From assembly GCA_005883575.1 (NCBI GenBank), contig VBFH01000026.1:56193-120192 (forward strand): DNA of 64,000 bases, written 5' to 3'. The notes under the pieces are model-generated. The model searched no databases. It saw nothing but the letters and a program-made list of their open reading frames with translations, and had not been told where the DNA came from. Made by a program: the position numbers and the translations under genes. Shown piece after piece: positions 35,006-43,702 of the stretch. Each line of letters begins with the position of its first letter. Within the stretch, counting starts at the first letter, position 1. Source of the DNA: Chloroflexota bacterium. GTDB lineage: Bacteria; Chloroflexota; Dormibacteria; Dormibacterales; Dormibacteraceae.

Positions 35006-35983
35006 ATGCGAATAGCGGTCGACGCCATGGGCGGCGATTACGCGCCGGCTGAGATCGTCAAGGGAGCCGCCCAGGCTGCCGACGAGTACGGCATCGACAT
35101 CTCGCTGGTCGGCATTCCCTCCGCCGTGCAGCCACTGCTGGACAACCATCGGCGACTGCAGATCGTTCCCTGCACGCAGGTGATCGCGATGGACGAGCAT
35201 CCCGCGCAGGCAGTTCGCAACAAGCCGGACTCGTCGATGGCGGTATGCGCGCGCCTGTGCAAGGAAGGCCGCGCGGACGGCTGGACTTCAGCCGGCAACT
35301 CCGGCGCCATCATGGCCGCGGCGCTTTTGATCCAGGGGCGGATTCGAGGCGTGGAGCGGCCGGCGCTGGGCTCGATCGTTCCGACGCAAAACGGATTCGC
35401 GTATTTCCTTGACGTCGGCGCGAACGTCGACTCCAAGCCGGACTACCTGATCCAGTTCGCGGCGATGGGCTCGGTGTACGCGCGCGAGATGCTGGGTCGC
35501 CCAGAGCCGCGGGTCGGCCTGCTGAGCAACGGTGAAGAAGAGGGCAAGGGCGACGAGCTGGTGCGCGAGACGACCAGGCGTCTGAAGGGTTCACTGTCGG
35601 GCTTCATCGGCAACGTCGAGCCGAAAGACATTTACAACGCGCGCGCCGACGTCGTGGTCGCGGATGGTTTTGTCGGCAACGTCGCGATCAAGATGGCGGA
35701 GGCGACGGCAGAGTTTTTGTTTCGATCCCTGCGCGACGAGATTCCAAAAACGCTGTCCGGAAAGCTGGGCGGGGCCTTGATTCGCCCTCGCGTGCGCCAG
35801 ATCCGGGATCGCATCGATTGGCGCGAGTTCGGCGGCGCCCCGCTGCTCGGCATCGACGGGGTCGCTGTGATCGCGCACGGCAGGTCGGACGCGCGGGCCA
35901 TGAAGAACGCGATCCGGGTTGCGCGCGACGCGGTCCAGAACGAGCTCGTCGCTAAGATTCGAGCCGAGGTGGGGAGGGGGTGA
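35006..35983 (+). CDS. plsX: phosphate acyltransferase PlsX
   Basis: Converts acyl-ACP to acyl-phosphate for phospholipid synthesis (used by PlsY). 325 residues: MRIAVDAMGGDYAPAEIVKG, TSAGNSGAIMAAALLIQGRI, GVERPALGSIVPT, LLSNGEEEGKGDEL and GFIGNVEPKDIYNARADVVV. ATG 35006, 11 bp after gyrB; stop overlaps fabF (GTGA). Confidence 0.95.
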   Translation: MRIAVDAMGGDYAPAEIVKGAAQAADEYGIDISLVGIPSAVQPLLDNHRRLQIVPCTQVIAMDEHPAQAVRNKPDSSMAVCARLCKEGRADGWTSAGNSGAIMAAALLIQGRIRGVERPALGSIVPTQNGFAYFLDVGANVDSKPDYLIQFAAMGSVYAREMLGRPEPRVGLLSNGEEEGKGDELVRETTRRLKGSLSGFIGNVEPKDIYNARADVVVADGFVGNVAIKMAEATAEFLFRSLRDEIPKTLSGKLGGALIRPRVRQIRDRIDWREFGGAPLLGIDGVAVIAHGRSDARAMKNAIRVARDAVQNELVAKIRAEVGRG

Positions 35984-37224
35984 AAAACGGCCGGACACGG
36001 GTCGTGGTGACGGGCATGGGAACCGTCAACCCGATCGGCAAGAGTCTCGACGAATACTGGCACGGACTGATCGAAGGCCGCAGCGGCGCGAGCCCGATCG
36101 AGCGATTCCCGACGGCAAGGCTGGCGACCAAGTTCGCATGCCAGGTCAACAACTTCGACCCGCAGGATTACATCGACCGCAAGGCTGCGCAGCGCATGGC
36201 GCGCTTCTCGCAGATGGCGGTCGCCGCGTCGAGGATGGCGATCGCGGATTCGGGCTTGGACCTGGCCAAGGAGGACAACTTCCGCGTCGGCGTCGCCATG
36301 GGCACGGGCATTGGTGCGTTCGACGACATGACGCAGGGTGCCGCCTCCTTCCTCACGAAGGGCCGCCTCAATCCGCTCTACGCGCCGACGATCATCCCCA
36401 ACATGGCGGGCGCTTCGGTCGCGATGCAGTTCCACCTGCGCGGCCCGAACACGACGGTGACGACCGCCTGTGCCGCGTCGACACAGACGCTGGGCGACGC
36501 GTCGCGCATGATCCAGCACGGTGATGCCGACGTGATGCTGGCCGGCGGCAGCGAGGCGTCCCTCTGCGAGGTCGGCATCGCGTCGTTCAACGCCATCCGT
36601 GCGCTGTCCACACGAAACGACGCGCCCGAGAAGGCCAGCCGCCCGTTTGACCGCGACCGTGACGGCTTTGTACCCGGTGAGGGCGCCGGCACGCTCATCC
36701 TCGAGTCACTCGAACACGCAATGAGTCGCGGCGCCCACATCTACGGCGAGGTGTTGGGATACGCGACCACGAACGACGCCTTCCACCAGGTCGCGCCTGA
36801 CGAAACCGGAGAAGCTCCGGCGCGCGCCGTGACGCTGGCGATCAAGGACGCACACCTGCAGCCCACGGACATCGACTACGTCAACGCGCACGGCACGTCG
36901 ACTCCGCTCAACGACGCAGGTGAGACCAAGGCGCTGAAGATCGCGCTTGGCGAACATGCACATAAGGTCGCGATCAGCAGCACGAAGTCGATGATCGGCC
37001 ACCTTCTCGGCGCCGCCGGCGCGGTCGAAGCGATAGCGACCTTGCTCACGATCAACCGCGGCATCATCCATCCGACTATCAACTACGAAAACCCGGACCC
37101 GGACTGCGACCTCGACTACGTGCCCAACCAGGCGCGGCGCAAAGACGTGAAGATCGCGATCTCCAACGGCTTTGGCTTCGGCGGGCACAACGCGGTCGTG
37201 GTGCTTGGCCGCTTCGAGGAGTGA
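35980..37224 (+). CDS. fabF: beta-ketoacyl-ACP synthase II
   Basis: Elongating condensing enzyme of type II fatty-acid synthesis. 414 residues with the Cys-His-His triad: TTACAASTQTLGDASRMIQ (Cys), YVNAHGTSTPLNDAGE (His) and STKSMIGHLLGAAGAVEA (Lys/His); C terminus SNGFGFGGHNAVVVLG. GTG 35980 with GGAGGGG immediately upstream, overlapping the plsX stop. fabD, fabG and acpP are not nearby. Confidence 0.95.
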   Translation: MKNGRTRVVVTGMGTVNPIGKSLDEYWHGLIEGRSGASPIERFPTARLATKFACQVNNFDPQDYIDRKAAQRMARFSQMAVAASRMAIADSGLDLAKEDNFRVGVAMGTGIGAFDDMTQGAASFLTKGRLNPLYAPTIIPNMAGASVAMQFHLRGPNTTVTTACAASTQTLGDASRMIQHGDADVMLAGGSEASLCEVGIASFNAIRALSTRNDAPEKASRPFDRDRDGFVPGEGAGTLILESLEHAMSRGAHIYGEVLGYATTNDAFHQVAPDETGEAPARAVTLAIKDAHLQPTDIDYVNAHGTSTPLNDAGETKALKIALGEHAHKVAISSTKSMIGHLLGAAGAVEAIATLLTINRGIIHPTINYENPDPDCDLDYVPNQARRKDVKIAISNGFGFGGHNAVVVLGRFEE

Positions 37225-37227
37225 GAC

Positions 37228-39714
37228 ATGGCTGACGACGCGACCGGCACAGTCCTGACCCGCAACCTCCAGGAGGAGATGCAGACCTCCTACATGGAGT
37301 ACGCGATGTCCGTCATCATCAGCCGGGCTCTGCCCGAGGTGCGTGACGGGCTGAAGCCGGTGCAGCGCCGGATCCTCTACGCGATGCATCGCGCCGGCGC
37401 GACGAGCGGGAGCCGGACCAAGAAGTCCGCCGCGTTCGTCGGCGATGTGCTGAAGCTGTATCACCCGCACAGCGACACGGCGGTTTACGACGCGCTCGTG
37501 CGTATGGCACAGCCGTTCTCCCTGCGTTATCCGCTGATCGAAGGGCAGGGAAACTTCGGCAGCGTCGACGGAGACCCGCCCGCCGCCATGCGCTACACCG
37601 AGGCAAAGCTGTCGGCGATCACGGGCGAGCTGATGGCGGACATCGAGAAGCAGACCGTTGACATGGGCCCGAACTACGACGGCTCGGAAGAGGAACCGTC
37701 CGTTCTCCCGGCGCGCGTCCCCAACCTTCTGATCAACGGTGCCTCGGGGATCGCGGTCGGAATGACGACCAACATCCCTCCGCACAACCTTCGTGAGGTC
37801 GGGGCTGGCGTCAAGCACCTGGTGGACAATCCCGACGCTACCGCGGAAGACCTGCTCAGCTTCATCAAAGGTCCTGACTTTCCGACTGGCGGTCTGATCA
37901 TGGGCACAAGCGGCATCAAAGCCGCGTACTCCACGGGCCACGGTCGCATCGTCGTCCGGGCTCGGCATTCCCTCGAGCAGGCGGCAAACGGCCGCGAGCG
38001 GATCATCGTCTACGAGCTCCCTTACGCGGTCAACAAGGCGGCGCTGGTGGCCAAGATCGCCGAGCTCGTCTCGGAGCGCAAGCTCGAAGGCATCGCCGAC
38101 TTGCGCGATGAATCCGACCGCAACGGGATGCGCATAGTGATCGAGCTGAAGCGCGAGGCCCAGGTCTTCAGCGTCCTGAACAATCTCTACAAGCACACGA
38201 CCCTGCAGACGACGTTTGGCGTGATCATGCTCGCGATCGTCGACGGCCGGCCGGTGGTGCTGAGCCTAAAGCAGGCGCTGCAGCTCTTCATCGACCATCG
38301 CCGCAACGTCATCATCCGACGCACGCGCTTCGACCTCGAGCGCGCGCAGGAACGAGCGCACATCTTGGAGGGTCTCAAGATCTGCCTCGACCACCTGGAC
38401 GAGGTGATCAAAACCATCCGTGCCGCCTCGGACCAGGACGTGGCGGCAACCCAGCTCCAGAGCAAGTTCGGGTTGAGCGAGCGCCAGGCGAAGGCGGTCC
38501 TTGCCTTGACGCTTGGGCGTTTGACTCGTCTCGAGCGCGGCAAGATCGACGAGGAGTACGAGCAGGTGATCAAGACGATCGCCTACCTCGAGAGCATCCT
38601 GGCCAGCGACCAGAAGGTGCGGCTCCTGATCAAGGAAGAGATGGACGACGTCGTCAAGAAGTACGGGGACGACCGCCGGACCGAGATCACCGATCAGGAA
38701 GCGACCGAGCTCTCGGCCGAGGACCTCGTGCCGAAGGAAGAGGTAGTCGTGACGCTGACGCACCGTGGCTACGTAAAGCGGCAGCCCCTGCGCGTCTTCC
38801 GCGCACAAAAGCGAGGAGGCGTGGGCCTGAAAGGCGCGAAGCCGACGGCGGGAAGCGATGCCCCGAGCGGGACGCGCGAGGAGGACTACGCGGTCCACCT
38901 TCTCACCACCCACACGCATGCGTCGATGCTGTTCTTCACCCAGAGTGGGCGCGTTTTTCAGCTTCGGGTGCATGAGGTTCCCGAGCGTGAGCGGCAGGCC
39001 AAGGGCATGCCCATCAACAACCTGATCGACATCGGGTCGAACGAACGGATCACAGCGGTGTTCGTGCGCCCCGAGACCGACAGCGAAGCGCACTACATGC
39101 TGATGGTCACCAAGAACGGTTACATCAAGAAGACGGCGATGGCGGAGTACGCGAACGTCCGCCGGAACGGGCTCATCGCGATCAATCTCCAGGAGCACGA
39201 TGAGCTGGACTGGGTCACCCCGACGAGCGGGTCGGACGAGGTGATCATCGCCACCGAACTCGGCAAGGCGATCCGCTTCAGCGAGACCGAGGTCCGGGCG
39301 ATGGGCCGCGACACCCAAGGTGTGATCGGGATCAAGCTGGGCAAAGGCGACGCCGTCGCGGGCATGGCAACCGTCGTCGAGCGCGGCGACCTGCTGGCGA
39401 TCACGCAGCGCGGCTACGGGAAACGTACGCCGCTGTCCGAGTACCCGGTCAAGCACCGCGCCGGGCAGGGCGTCTTCACGCTGAAGATCACCGATCGCGT
39501 CGGCAAGTTGGCGGCAGTTCGCGTGGTTAGCGACCCGGAGGAAGAGATCGTCGTCATCAGCGCCAGCGGGATGGTTCTGCGGACTTCGGTCGGTGCCATC
39601 TCTCAGATCGGTCGCCAGACCCAAGGTGTCATCGTCATGCGGCTCGCGCCGGACGACCAGGTGGTGGCGATCGCCCCGGTGGCCGGTATCGAAGAGGGCG
39701 ACGCGAAGGAGTAG
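37228..39714 (+). CDS. gyrA: DNA gyrase subunit A
   Basis: 828 residues. Breakage-reunion domain: [37 protein letters not shown], the catalytic Tyr in [15 protein letters not shown], and [20 protein letters not shown]; a coiled tower; then a beta-pinwheel with a near-canonical GyrA box [12 protein letters not shown] and repeats such as [20 protein letters not shown] and [13 protein letters not shown]. The GyrA box separates it from ParC. ATG 37228, 3 bp after fabF. Confidence 0.95.
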   Translation: MADDATGTVLTRNLQEEMQTSYMEYAMSVIISRALPEVRDGLKPVQRRILYAMHRAGATSGSRTKKSAAFVGDVLKLYHPHSDTAVYDALVRMAQPFSLRYPLIEGQGNFGSVDGDPPAAMRYTEAKLSAITGELMADIEKQTVDMGPNYDGSEEEPSVLPARVPNLLINGASGIAVGMTTNIPPHNLREVGAGVKHLVDNPDATAEDLLSFIKGPDFPTGGLIMGTSGIKAAYSTGHGRIVVRARHSLEQAANGRERIIVYELPYAVNKAALVAKIAELVSERKLEGIADLRDESDRNGMRIVIELKREAQVFSVLNNLYKHTTLQTTFGVIMLAIVDGRPVVLSLKQALQLFIDHRRNVIIRRTRFDLERAQERAHILEGLKICLDHLDEVIKTIRAASDQDVAATQLQSKFGLSERQAKAVLALTLGRLTRLERGKIDEEYEQVIKTIAYLESILASDQKVRLLIKEEMDDVVKKYGDDRRTEITDQEATELSAEDLVPKEEVVVTLTHRGYVKRQPLRVFRAQKRGGVGLKGAKPTAGSDAPSGTREEDYAVHLLTTHTHASMLFFTQSGRVFQLRVHEVPERERQAKGMPINNLIDIGSNERITAVFVRPETDSEAHYMLMVTKNGYIKKTAMAEYANVRRNGLIAINLQEHDELDWVTPTSGSDEVIIATELGKAIRFSETEVRAMGRDTQGVIGIKLGKGDAVAGMATVVERGDLLAITQRGYGKRTPLSEYPVKHRAGQGVFTLKITDRVGKLAAVRVVSDPEEEIVVISASGMVLRTSVGAISQIGRQTQGVIVMRLAPDDQVVAIAPVAGIEEGDAKE

Positions 39715-39716
39715 GC

Positions 39717-40022
39717 GTGTCTGATTCCGCGTTTGGCTGGATAGGCGTCTGGCTGCTGGTCGCCGGCGTCGTGGCGATTGCGGTCGAGGGAGCGCTCGCC
39801 GCGATCTGGAGCGTGCGCATCTCCAGGCACGCGAAGCTGCTCGGCGTGCGGCTGACGGCGGAGCAGGGGCGGATTCAGGCCGAAGCCGCCCGGCTGCGTG
39901 CTGCCCTGGCGGAAACGGAGGCGCTGTGGCAGCCTTATGGCAGGTTGCTTCGCTGGTTACGGCATCCGATCGCGATCGCGCTGCTCCAGTCGTACGCCCG
40001 ACGCAGGTCGGCCGGGCGATGA
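39717..40022 (+). CDS. small single-pass membrane protein, possible partner of the adjacent kinase
   Basis: 101 residues with one clear N-terminal helix (WIGVWLLVAGVVAIAVEGAL) and an Ala/Glu/Arg-rich cytoplasmic coiled stretch (EQGRIQAEAARLRAALAETE). GTG 39717 lies 2 bp after the gyrA stop, and the stop overlaps the next gene (ATGA). Since the next gene is a histidine kinase without any sensor or membrane part, this protein could supply the membrane tether; that is an inference. No recognised family. Confidence 0.7.
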   Translation: MSDSAFGWIGVWLLVAGVVAIAVEGALAAIWSVRISRHAKLLGVRLTAEQGRIQAEAARLRAALAETEALWQPYGRLLRWLRHPIAIALLQSYARRRSAGR

Positions 40023-40675
40023 CGACTGGTCCCAGCCGGGTCGAGGCGCGACACGAGAGCTTTGCCCAGCAGGCTGTCGACGACGCGGTGGCGAGAGAGC
40101 GCTCGCGCATCGCGCGGGAGCTTCACGACGGGGTCGCCACTGACCTCGCGGGCGCCATCTCGCTGTTCAAGGTGTATCTCGAAAGGACGAAGGGCCAACC
40201 GGACGAGATACTCAAGGAAGCATTTGACATCCTCGAGCGCTCGCTGAAGGACGTCCGCGAGTCGCTGGCGGATCTACGCCCGGCGGCGATCGGTCCGGAC
40301 GGCGTGGTCGTCGACCTCCGTCAGCAGGCGGAGGAGTTCTCGAGACTGTACGGAATCCGGGTCGAGCTCTCGAACGTCGGGGCGGAGGATTTGATCGCGG
40401 CCCAGCATCGGGAAGTCGTGGCGCAGGTCGTGCGCGAGGCGCTGACCAACGTCCGTCGGCACTCGGGTTCGACCATCTGCCGGGTCAAGATGTCCTTCGC
40501 GGCGCGGCCGTTCTTGATCGAAGTCTCCGACGAGGGACGTGGTTTCGCGGCTAATGTGCCCGCCGGCTACGGGCTGATGGGGATGCGAGAGCGGGCGGCG
40601 GGAATCGGCGGCCGCCTCGAGGTCGTGAGCACACCCGGCCGCGGGACGACAGTGTTCCTGTTCGGCCCCAACTAG
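40019..40675 (+). CDS. soluble NarL-type sensor histidine kinase (HisKA_3 / HATPase)
   Basis: 218 residues, no membrane helix. The dimerisation/phosphoacceptor helix is RERSRIARELHDGVATDLAG (His about 37), followed by SLKDVRESLADLRPAAIGPDG. ATPase boxes: N box VVREALTNVRRHSG, G1 EVSDEGRGFAANVPAGYG, G2 GLMGMRERAAGIGGRLEVVS and PGRGTTVFL. ATG 40019 overlaps the preceding stop. The cognate LuxR-type regulator is not obvious; the nearest candidates are the GAF-LuxR protein on the other strand and the two regulators after it. Confidence 0.9.
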   Translation: MTTGPSRVEARHESFAQQAVDDAVARERSRIARELHDGVATDLAGAISLFKVYLERTKGQPDEILKEAFDILERSLKDVRESLADLRPAAIGPDGVVVDLRQQAEEFSRLYGIRVELSNVGAEDLIAAQHREVVAQVVREALTNVRRHSGSTICRVKMSFAARPFLIEVSDEGRGFAANVPAGYGLMGMRERAAGIGGRLEVVSTPGRGTTVFLFGPN

Positions 40676-40688
40676 GAATTTCTACCAG

Positions 40689-41324
40689 TCAGAGCCGGAA
40701 AGCTCTTCGCCGCATCTGGATGATCGGGAATGTCAGGTCATCCGCTGTCACCGACTGCAGTTTCCTGGCCACGCTGCCGACGAGCGTTCGTGCGTGCCGC
40801 TCGTCGGTGCGGATCGCGCGAGCGATCTCTTCGGCCGACAATCCGCAGCTCAGCAACTGCGCAACCTCGCCCTCGGTCGCGTTGAGACGGCTCCACGGCC
40901 AGCGCAGGGCTCTGACCATCGGAGCGAGGGTGAACCCCAGCGTATGCACGTAGGCGACGTCTTCGTCCGTGTACCAGTGGTCCTGGCGACAGCCAACCAC
41001 CAGCAGCCCTATCGGGCGATGGCCCACCTCGCAGACGGGTGCATACAGGATTGCCGGCCAATCGAGCTCCCACTCGTAGCTGGTCGCGATCTCCGGCTTT
41101 TCGAAAAGCGAGTTGATCACCATCGGCCGCTCCTCAAAAAGTGCTCTGCGCGCCAGAGGCATCAGCGGCCGGCTCTGGAGGCACCGGCGTGTGACCTCGG
41201 ACGCGGCGATCGGCTGGAGGCCACCGCCGTGCAGGTAACCGAGGACCCACCGGTCATGACATACGGTGTTCAGGGCCAGTCCCAGCCGGCGTCTGGCTTC
41301 TTGGAGGTCTGGAAGCTGGCCCAT
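40689..41324 (-). CDS. GAF-domain transcriptional regulator with LuxR-like C-terminal HTH
   Basis: 211 residues from ATG 41324. A GAF-like sensor half (VLGYLHGGGLQPIAASEVTR; SYEWELDWPAILYAPVCEVG; LLVVGCRQDHWYTDEDVAYV) precedes a LuxR-type HTH (LNATEGEVAQLLSCGLSAEE; IARAIRTDERHARTLVGSVA). A GTG at 41363 gives 13 more residues; ATG is favoured because TAACCT ends 7 nt before it. Divergent from the response regulator at 41427 across an inverted repeat. Convergent with the kinase (13-bp gap). The ligand is unknown. Confidence 0.75.
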   Translation of the reverse strand: MGQLPDLQEARRRLGLALNTVCHDRWVLGYLHGGGLQPIAASEVTRRCLQSRPLMPLARRALFEERPMVINSLFEKPEIATSYEWELDWPAILYAPVCEVGHRPIGLLVVGCRQDHWYTDEDVAYVHTLGFTLAPMVRALRWPWSRLNATEGEVAQLLSCGLSAEEIARAIRTDERHARTLVGSVARKLQSVTADDLTFPIIQMRRRAFRL

Positions 41325-41367
41325 GCCCGGGAGGTTATTGGCGCTCGGCTCACCTGACCTCACGCCG

Positions 41368-41398
41368 GGTTCAGCGTTTCCTCAAGAAACCCTGAACC
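41368..41398. repeat. 31-bp near-perfect inverted repeat between divergent regulator genes
   Basis: Arms GGTTCAGCGTTTC and GAAACCCTGAACC pair at 12 of 13 positions around a CTCAA centre. Lying between two divergent transcription-factor genes, it is most likely an operator, perhaps bound by the GAF-LuxR protein or the OmpR-type regulator. The absence of a T-run argues against a terminator. Confidence 0.6.
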
Positions 41399-41426
41399 TG
41401 TTAGCTTGCGGACGGGGATTGGTGGC

Positions 41427-42104
41427 GTGACCGCCAAGCTGCTGGTGGTTGATGACGAGCCGCGCACGGCGGAGTTGACCGCGGTGCTGCTGCGGCGCGC
41501 CGGCTACGCGGTCGAGGTTGCCGGCAGCGGAACCGAAGCCCTCGAGCGGATCCGCGCGGACTCGCCCGACCTGATGCTTCTGGACTACGAGATGCCCGAC
41601 ATGGAAGCGCCCGAGGTCCTGGATTCCCTGCGCTCAGGCGGCGCGCGGATTCCGTTTCCGGTGATCATCCTGACGGGCGCTCGGCATTCGCCCGCCGATC
41701 AGGTCATCGGCCTGGAGCGCGGCGCGACCGACTACATCGTCAAAGGAACCGACCGTCAGGTCGTGCTGGCGCGGGTCCACGGCGCATTGCGTGAACGCGC
41801 GGCTGCGCCGTCGGCCGTAACACGAGGGCGGCTCTCTGTCGACGCGTCACGCGGAGAAGCTCGTCTGGGCGGCCGGTTGCTGAAGCTGGAACGCCGTCCG
41901 CTCTTGATGCTTCAGCTTTTGGCCAGTCGTTCGGGCGAGGTTGTGGCCCGGTCTGAGCTCCTCGAGAAGGTATGGGGCAGCTCGTACATGGGTTTCGAGC
42001 ACAGCCTCGAGCAGGCGGTCCACCGGATCCGGCGCGAGCTGCGCGAGCCGGGTTGGATCGAGACGGTCCGTGGAATCGGTTACCGGTTCGTCGTCCAGGG
42101 CTGA
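41427..42104 (+). CDS. OmpR-family response regulator
   Basis: 225 residues. Receiver: LLVVDDEPRTAELTAVLLRR, phosphoacceptor in LMLLDYEMPDM, Thr in ILTGAR, Lys in DYIVKGT. Winged-helix output: LLKLERRPLLMLQLLASRSG, VWGSSYMGFEHSLEQAVHRI and TVRGIGYRFVVQG. GTG 41427 is chosen because it starts the first receiver strand; the longer TTG 41406 adds seven residues. The 3' end overlaps or abuts a second receiver-only gene. Confidence 0.9.
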   Translation: MTAKLLVVDDEPRTAELTAVLLRRAGYAVEVAGSGTEALERIRADSPDLMLLDYEMPDMEAPEVLDSLRSGGARIPFPVIILTGARHSPADQVIGLERGATDYIVKGTDRQVVLARVHGALRERAAAPSAVTRGRLSVDASRGEARLGGRLLKLERRPLLMLQLLASRSGEVVARSELLEKVWGSSYMGFEHSLEQAVHRIRRELREPGWIETVRGIGYRFVVQG

Positions 42105-42606
42105 GCTGTCGGGGGCGCTTCACCGCCTACGCTCCACGCTGGCGCGCCTGCGAGCCGAGCTGGAGGTGGCGGAGTCGAACGGCGAACCGCCGCCGGTCGA
42201 CCGACTGCTTTCGGACCTGAGAGAAGCACTCGAGCTGCTGGGAAACGTCGAGTCAGCGGCCCTCGAAGTCGTGCGAATCCTGGTGGTTGATGACGACGAG
42301 CGCCTGGCCGAGCTGACGGCGAGGGGATTGCGGCGGCTCGGCTACGACGCGGAGGCGGCGGGGAGGCTGCGTGCGCTGCGTCCGCGAGAGGTGGTGGTTT
42401 TCGATCTCGGGGTGTCCGCCGCGCTGAGTCCCGCCGAGCGGGCGGCGCTGAGGGCGGCGCATCCAATCGTGGTCACGGGTGCGGCCGATCCGGCCTCACG
42501 GGCGCTGGCCAGGGACCTCGGCGCCAGCGACTACATGATCAAGCCGGTCGAGGTTGATGCCCTGGCCGCAGCGGTCAACCGCCGCATGGCGGAAGGAGAC
42601 CGGTAG
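42070..42606 (+). CDS. receiver-domain protein with N-terminal helical segment
   Basis: 178 residues from GTG 42070, which overlaps the previous gene by 35 bp; the start is uncertain and GTG 42166 is an alternative. The N-terminal part is a helical coil (ALHRLRSTLARLRAELEVAE; LLSDLREALELL), the C-terminal part a receiver: RILVVDDDERLAELTARGLR, Asp in VVVFDLGV, Thr in IVVTGA and Lys in YMIKPVEVDALA. There is no DNA-binding output, so it is probably a phosphorelay or interaction partner for the kinase at 40019 or the regulator just upstream. Confidence 0.75.
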   Translation: MESVTGSSSRAELSGALHRLRSTLARLRAELEVAESNGEPPPVDRLLSDLREALELLGNVESAALEVVRILVVDDDERLAELTARGLRRLGYDAEAAGRLRALRPREVVVFDLGVSAALSPAERAALRAAHPIVVTGAADPASRALARDLGASDYMIKPVEVDALAAAVNRRMAEGDR

Positions 42607-42673
42607 GCAGCCTCACGTGGGCAAAAATCCCATTTGAGCCCGCGCATCAGGGCCGCAGACTCAGTCGCATCGC

Positions 42674-43702
42674 ATGGTTTACAGACCAGGCATTGCTCTC
42701 GCGGCCGGATTCGGGCTGGCGACCTTGTTGAGCTTGCCTTTGAGCGCTGCTCCGGTCGAGGCGTCTTCAGGACGCGAGCACATCCGAGTCGGGGTCGAAG
42801 TCCTGGATTTCGATCCGTTACTGGACGACGGTCGGGCCCTCTCGGTCGAGCGTGGGTGGAATGATCCGGTCTCCCTGCAAGAGCAGTACCTCAACGACGT
42901 AGGGACGGCGAGCGGGGGCATCGTCAGCCAGCGTCTGGTGCACACCTCCGTGGTGCGGGACTACCCGGTGAAGCCGGGAGGATTTCGGTTCACGAATGCG
43001 ACCTATCAAGGCTGCTTCGTCGACAGCCCGCCCGGCTACTGCACCGCACTGATCGATTACGGCGCCGTTCTCAACACGGTTTTCGACCAGCGACTTGGGA
43101 CCGCCTGCGATGCGCTTCGCCAGGGCCGCGTCGACGAGGTGTGGCTGTGGGGAGGACCATGGTTCGGATATCTGGAATGGCGCCTCGTGCCCGGGGGCAC
43201 CCTATGCCCGGCAGTCCGCAAGCCGTTCGTTGTGATGGGCTTCAGCTATGAACGCGGAGAGCCGGAGATGCTGCATGACCTCGGCCATCGCGCGGAAGGG
43301 CTCATACAGACCGGAATCGGCTTTGGCATCTGGGATCGCTTTGACGGCCAGCGTGGGCGTTACGGTCAAGACTTCGCTTGTCCTGCGCAACCCGACGCTT
43401 CGCACCCCGAAGTCGATGCAACCGATGCTCACGCCGGCAACGTGCACTTTCCCCCGAACGCGTACTGCCACTATCAGTACGACCGCGACTTTGGAGTCTT
43501 GTCCGACGCGGACGACTGGGCCAATTTTCCTGATCTGACCGGACGTCGAACGGTCCTCAATTCGAATACCTGGGGTGGCACCCAGCAAGGTTTCCTGATC
43601 TGGTGGCTCGGCCGCTTCCCCAGGCACGCGGGCTTCGCCTCGGGCGTCGAGCGCGACTGGTGGCGCTACGTCTACTTTGCGACTCGAACGGTTCACGCGT
43701 GA
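42674..43702 (+). CDS. secreted protein of unknown function
   Basis: 342 residues. A signal peptide (GIALAAGFGLATLLSLPLSA) precedes a globular domain with four to six Cys (GCFVDSPPGYCTALIDYG; LCPAVRKPF; FACPAQPD; YCHYQYDRD) and a striking EMLHDLGHRAEGLIQTG stretch whose His residues could bind metal. Trp/Tyr-rich segments (VWLWGGPWFGYLEWRLVPGG; WGGTQQGFLIWWLGRFP) suggest carbohydrate contact. I do not recognise a family. GTGA overlap with the next secreted gene implies the two are made together. Confidence 0.7.
   Translation: MVYRPGIALAAGFGLATLLSLPLSAAPVEASSGREHIRVGVEVLDFDPLLDDGRALSVERGWNDPVSLQEQYLNDVGTASGGIVSQRLVHTSVVRDYPVKPGGFRFTNATYQGCFVDSPPGYCTALIDYGAVLNTVFDQRLGTACDALRQGRVDEVWLWGGPWFGYLEWRLVPGGTLCPAVRKPFVVMGFSYERGEPEMLHDLGHRAEGLIQTGIGFGIWDRFDGQRGRYGQDFACPAQPDASHPEVDATDAHAGNVHFPPNAYCHYQYDRDFGVLSDADDWANFPDLTGRRTVLNSNTWGGTQQGFLIWWLGRFPRHAGFASGVERDWWRYVYFATRTVHA

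Noticed and set aside
38266..40110. 614-codon minus-strand open frame opposite gyrA
   Set aside because: Arg/His/Asp-rich antisense shadow typical of high-GC genes; gyrA is unambiguous.
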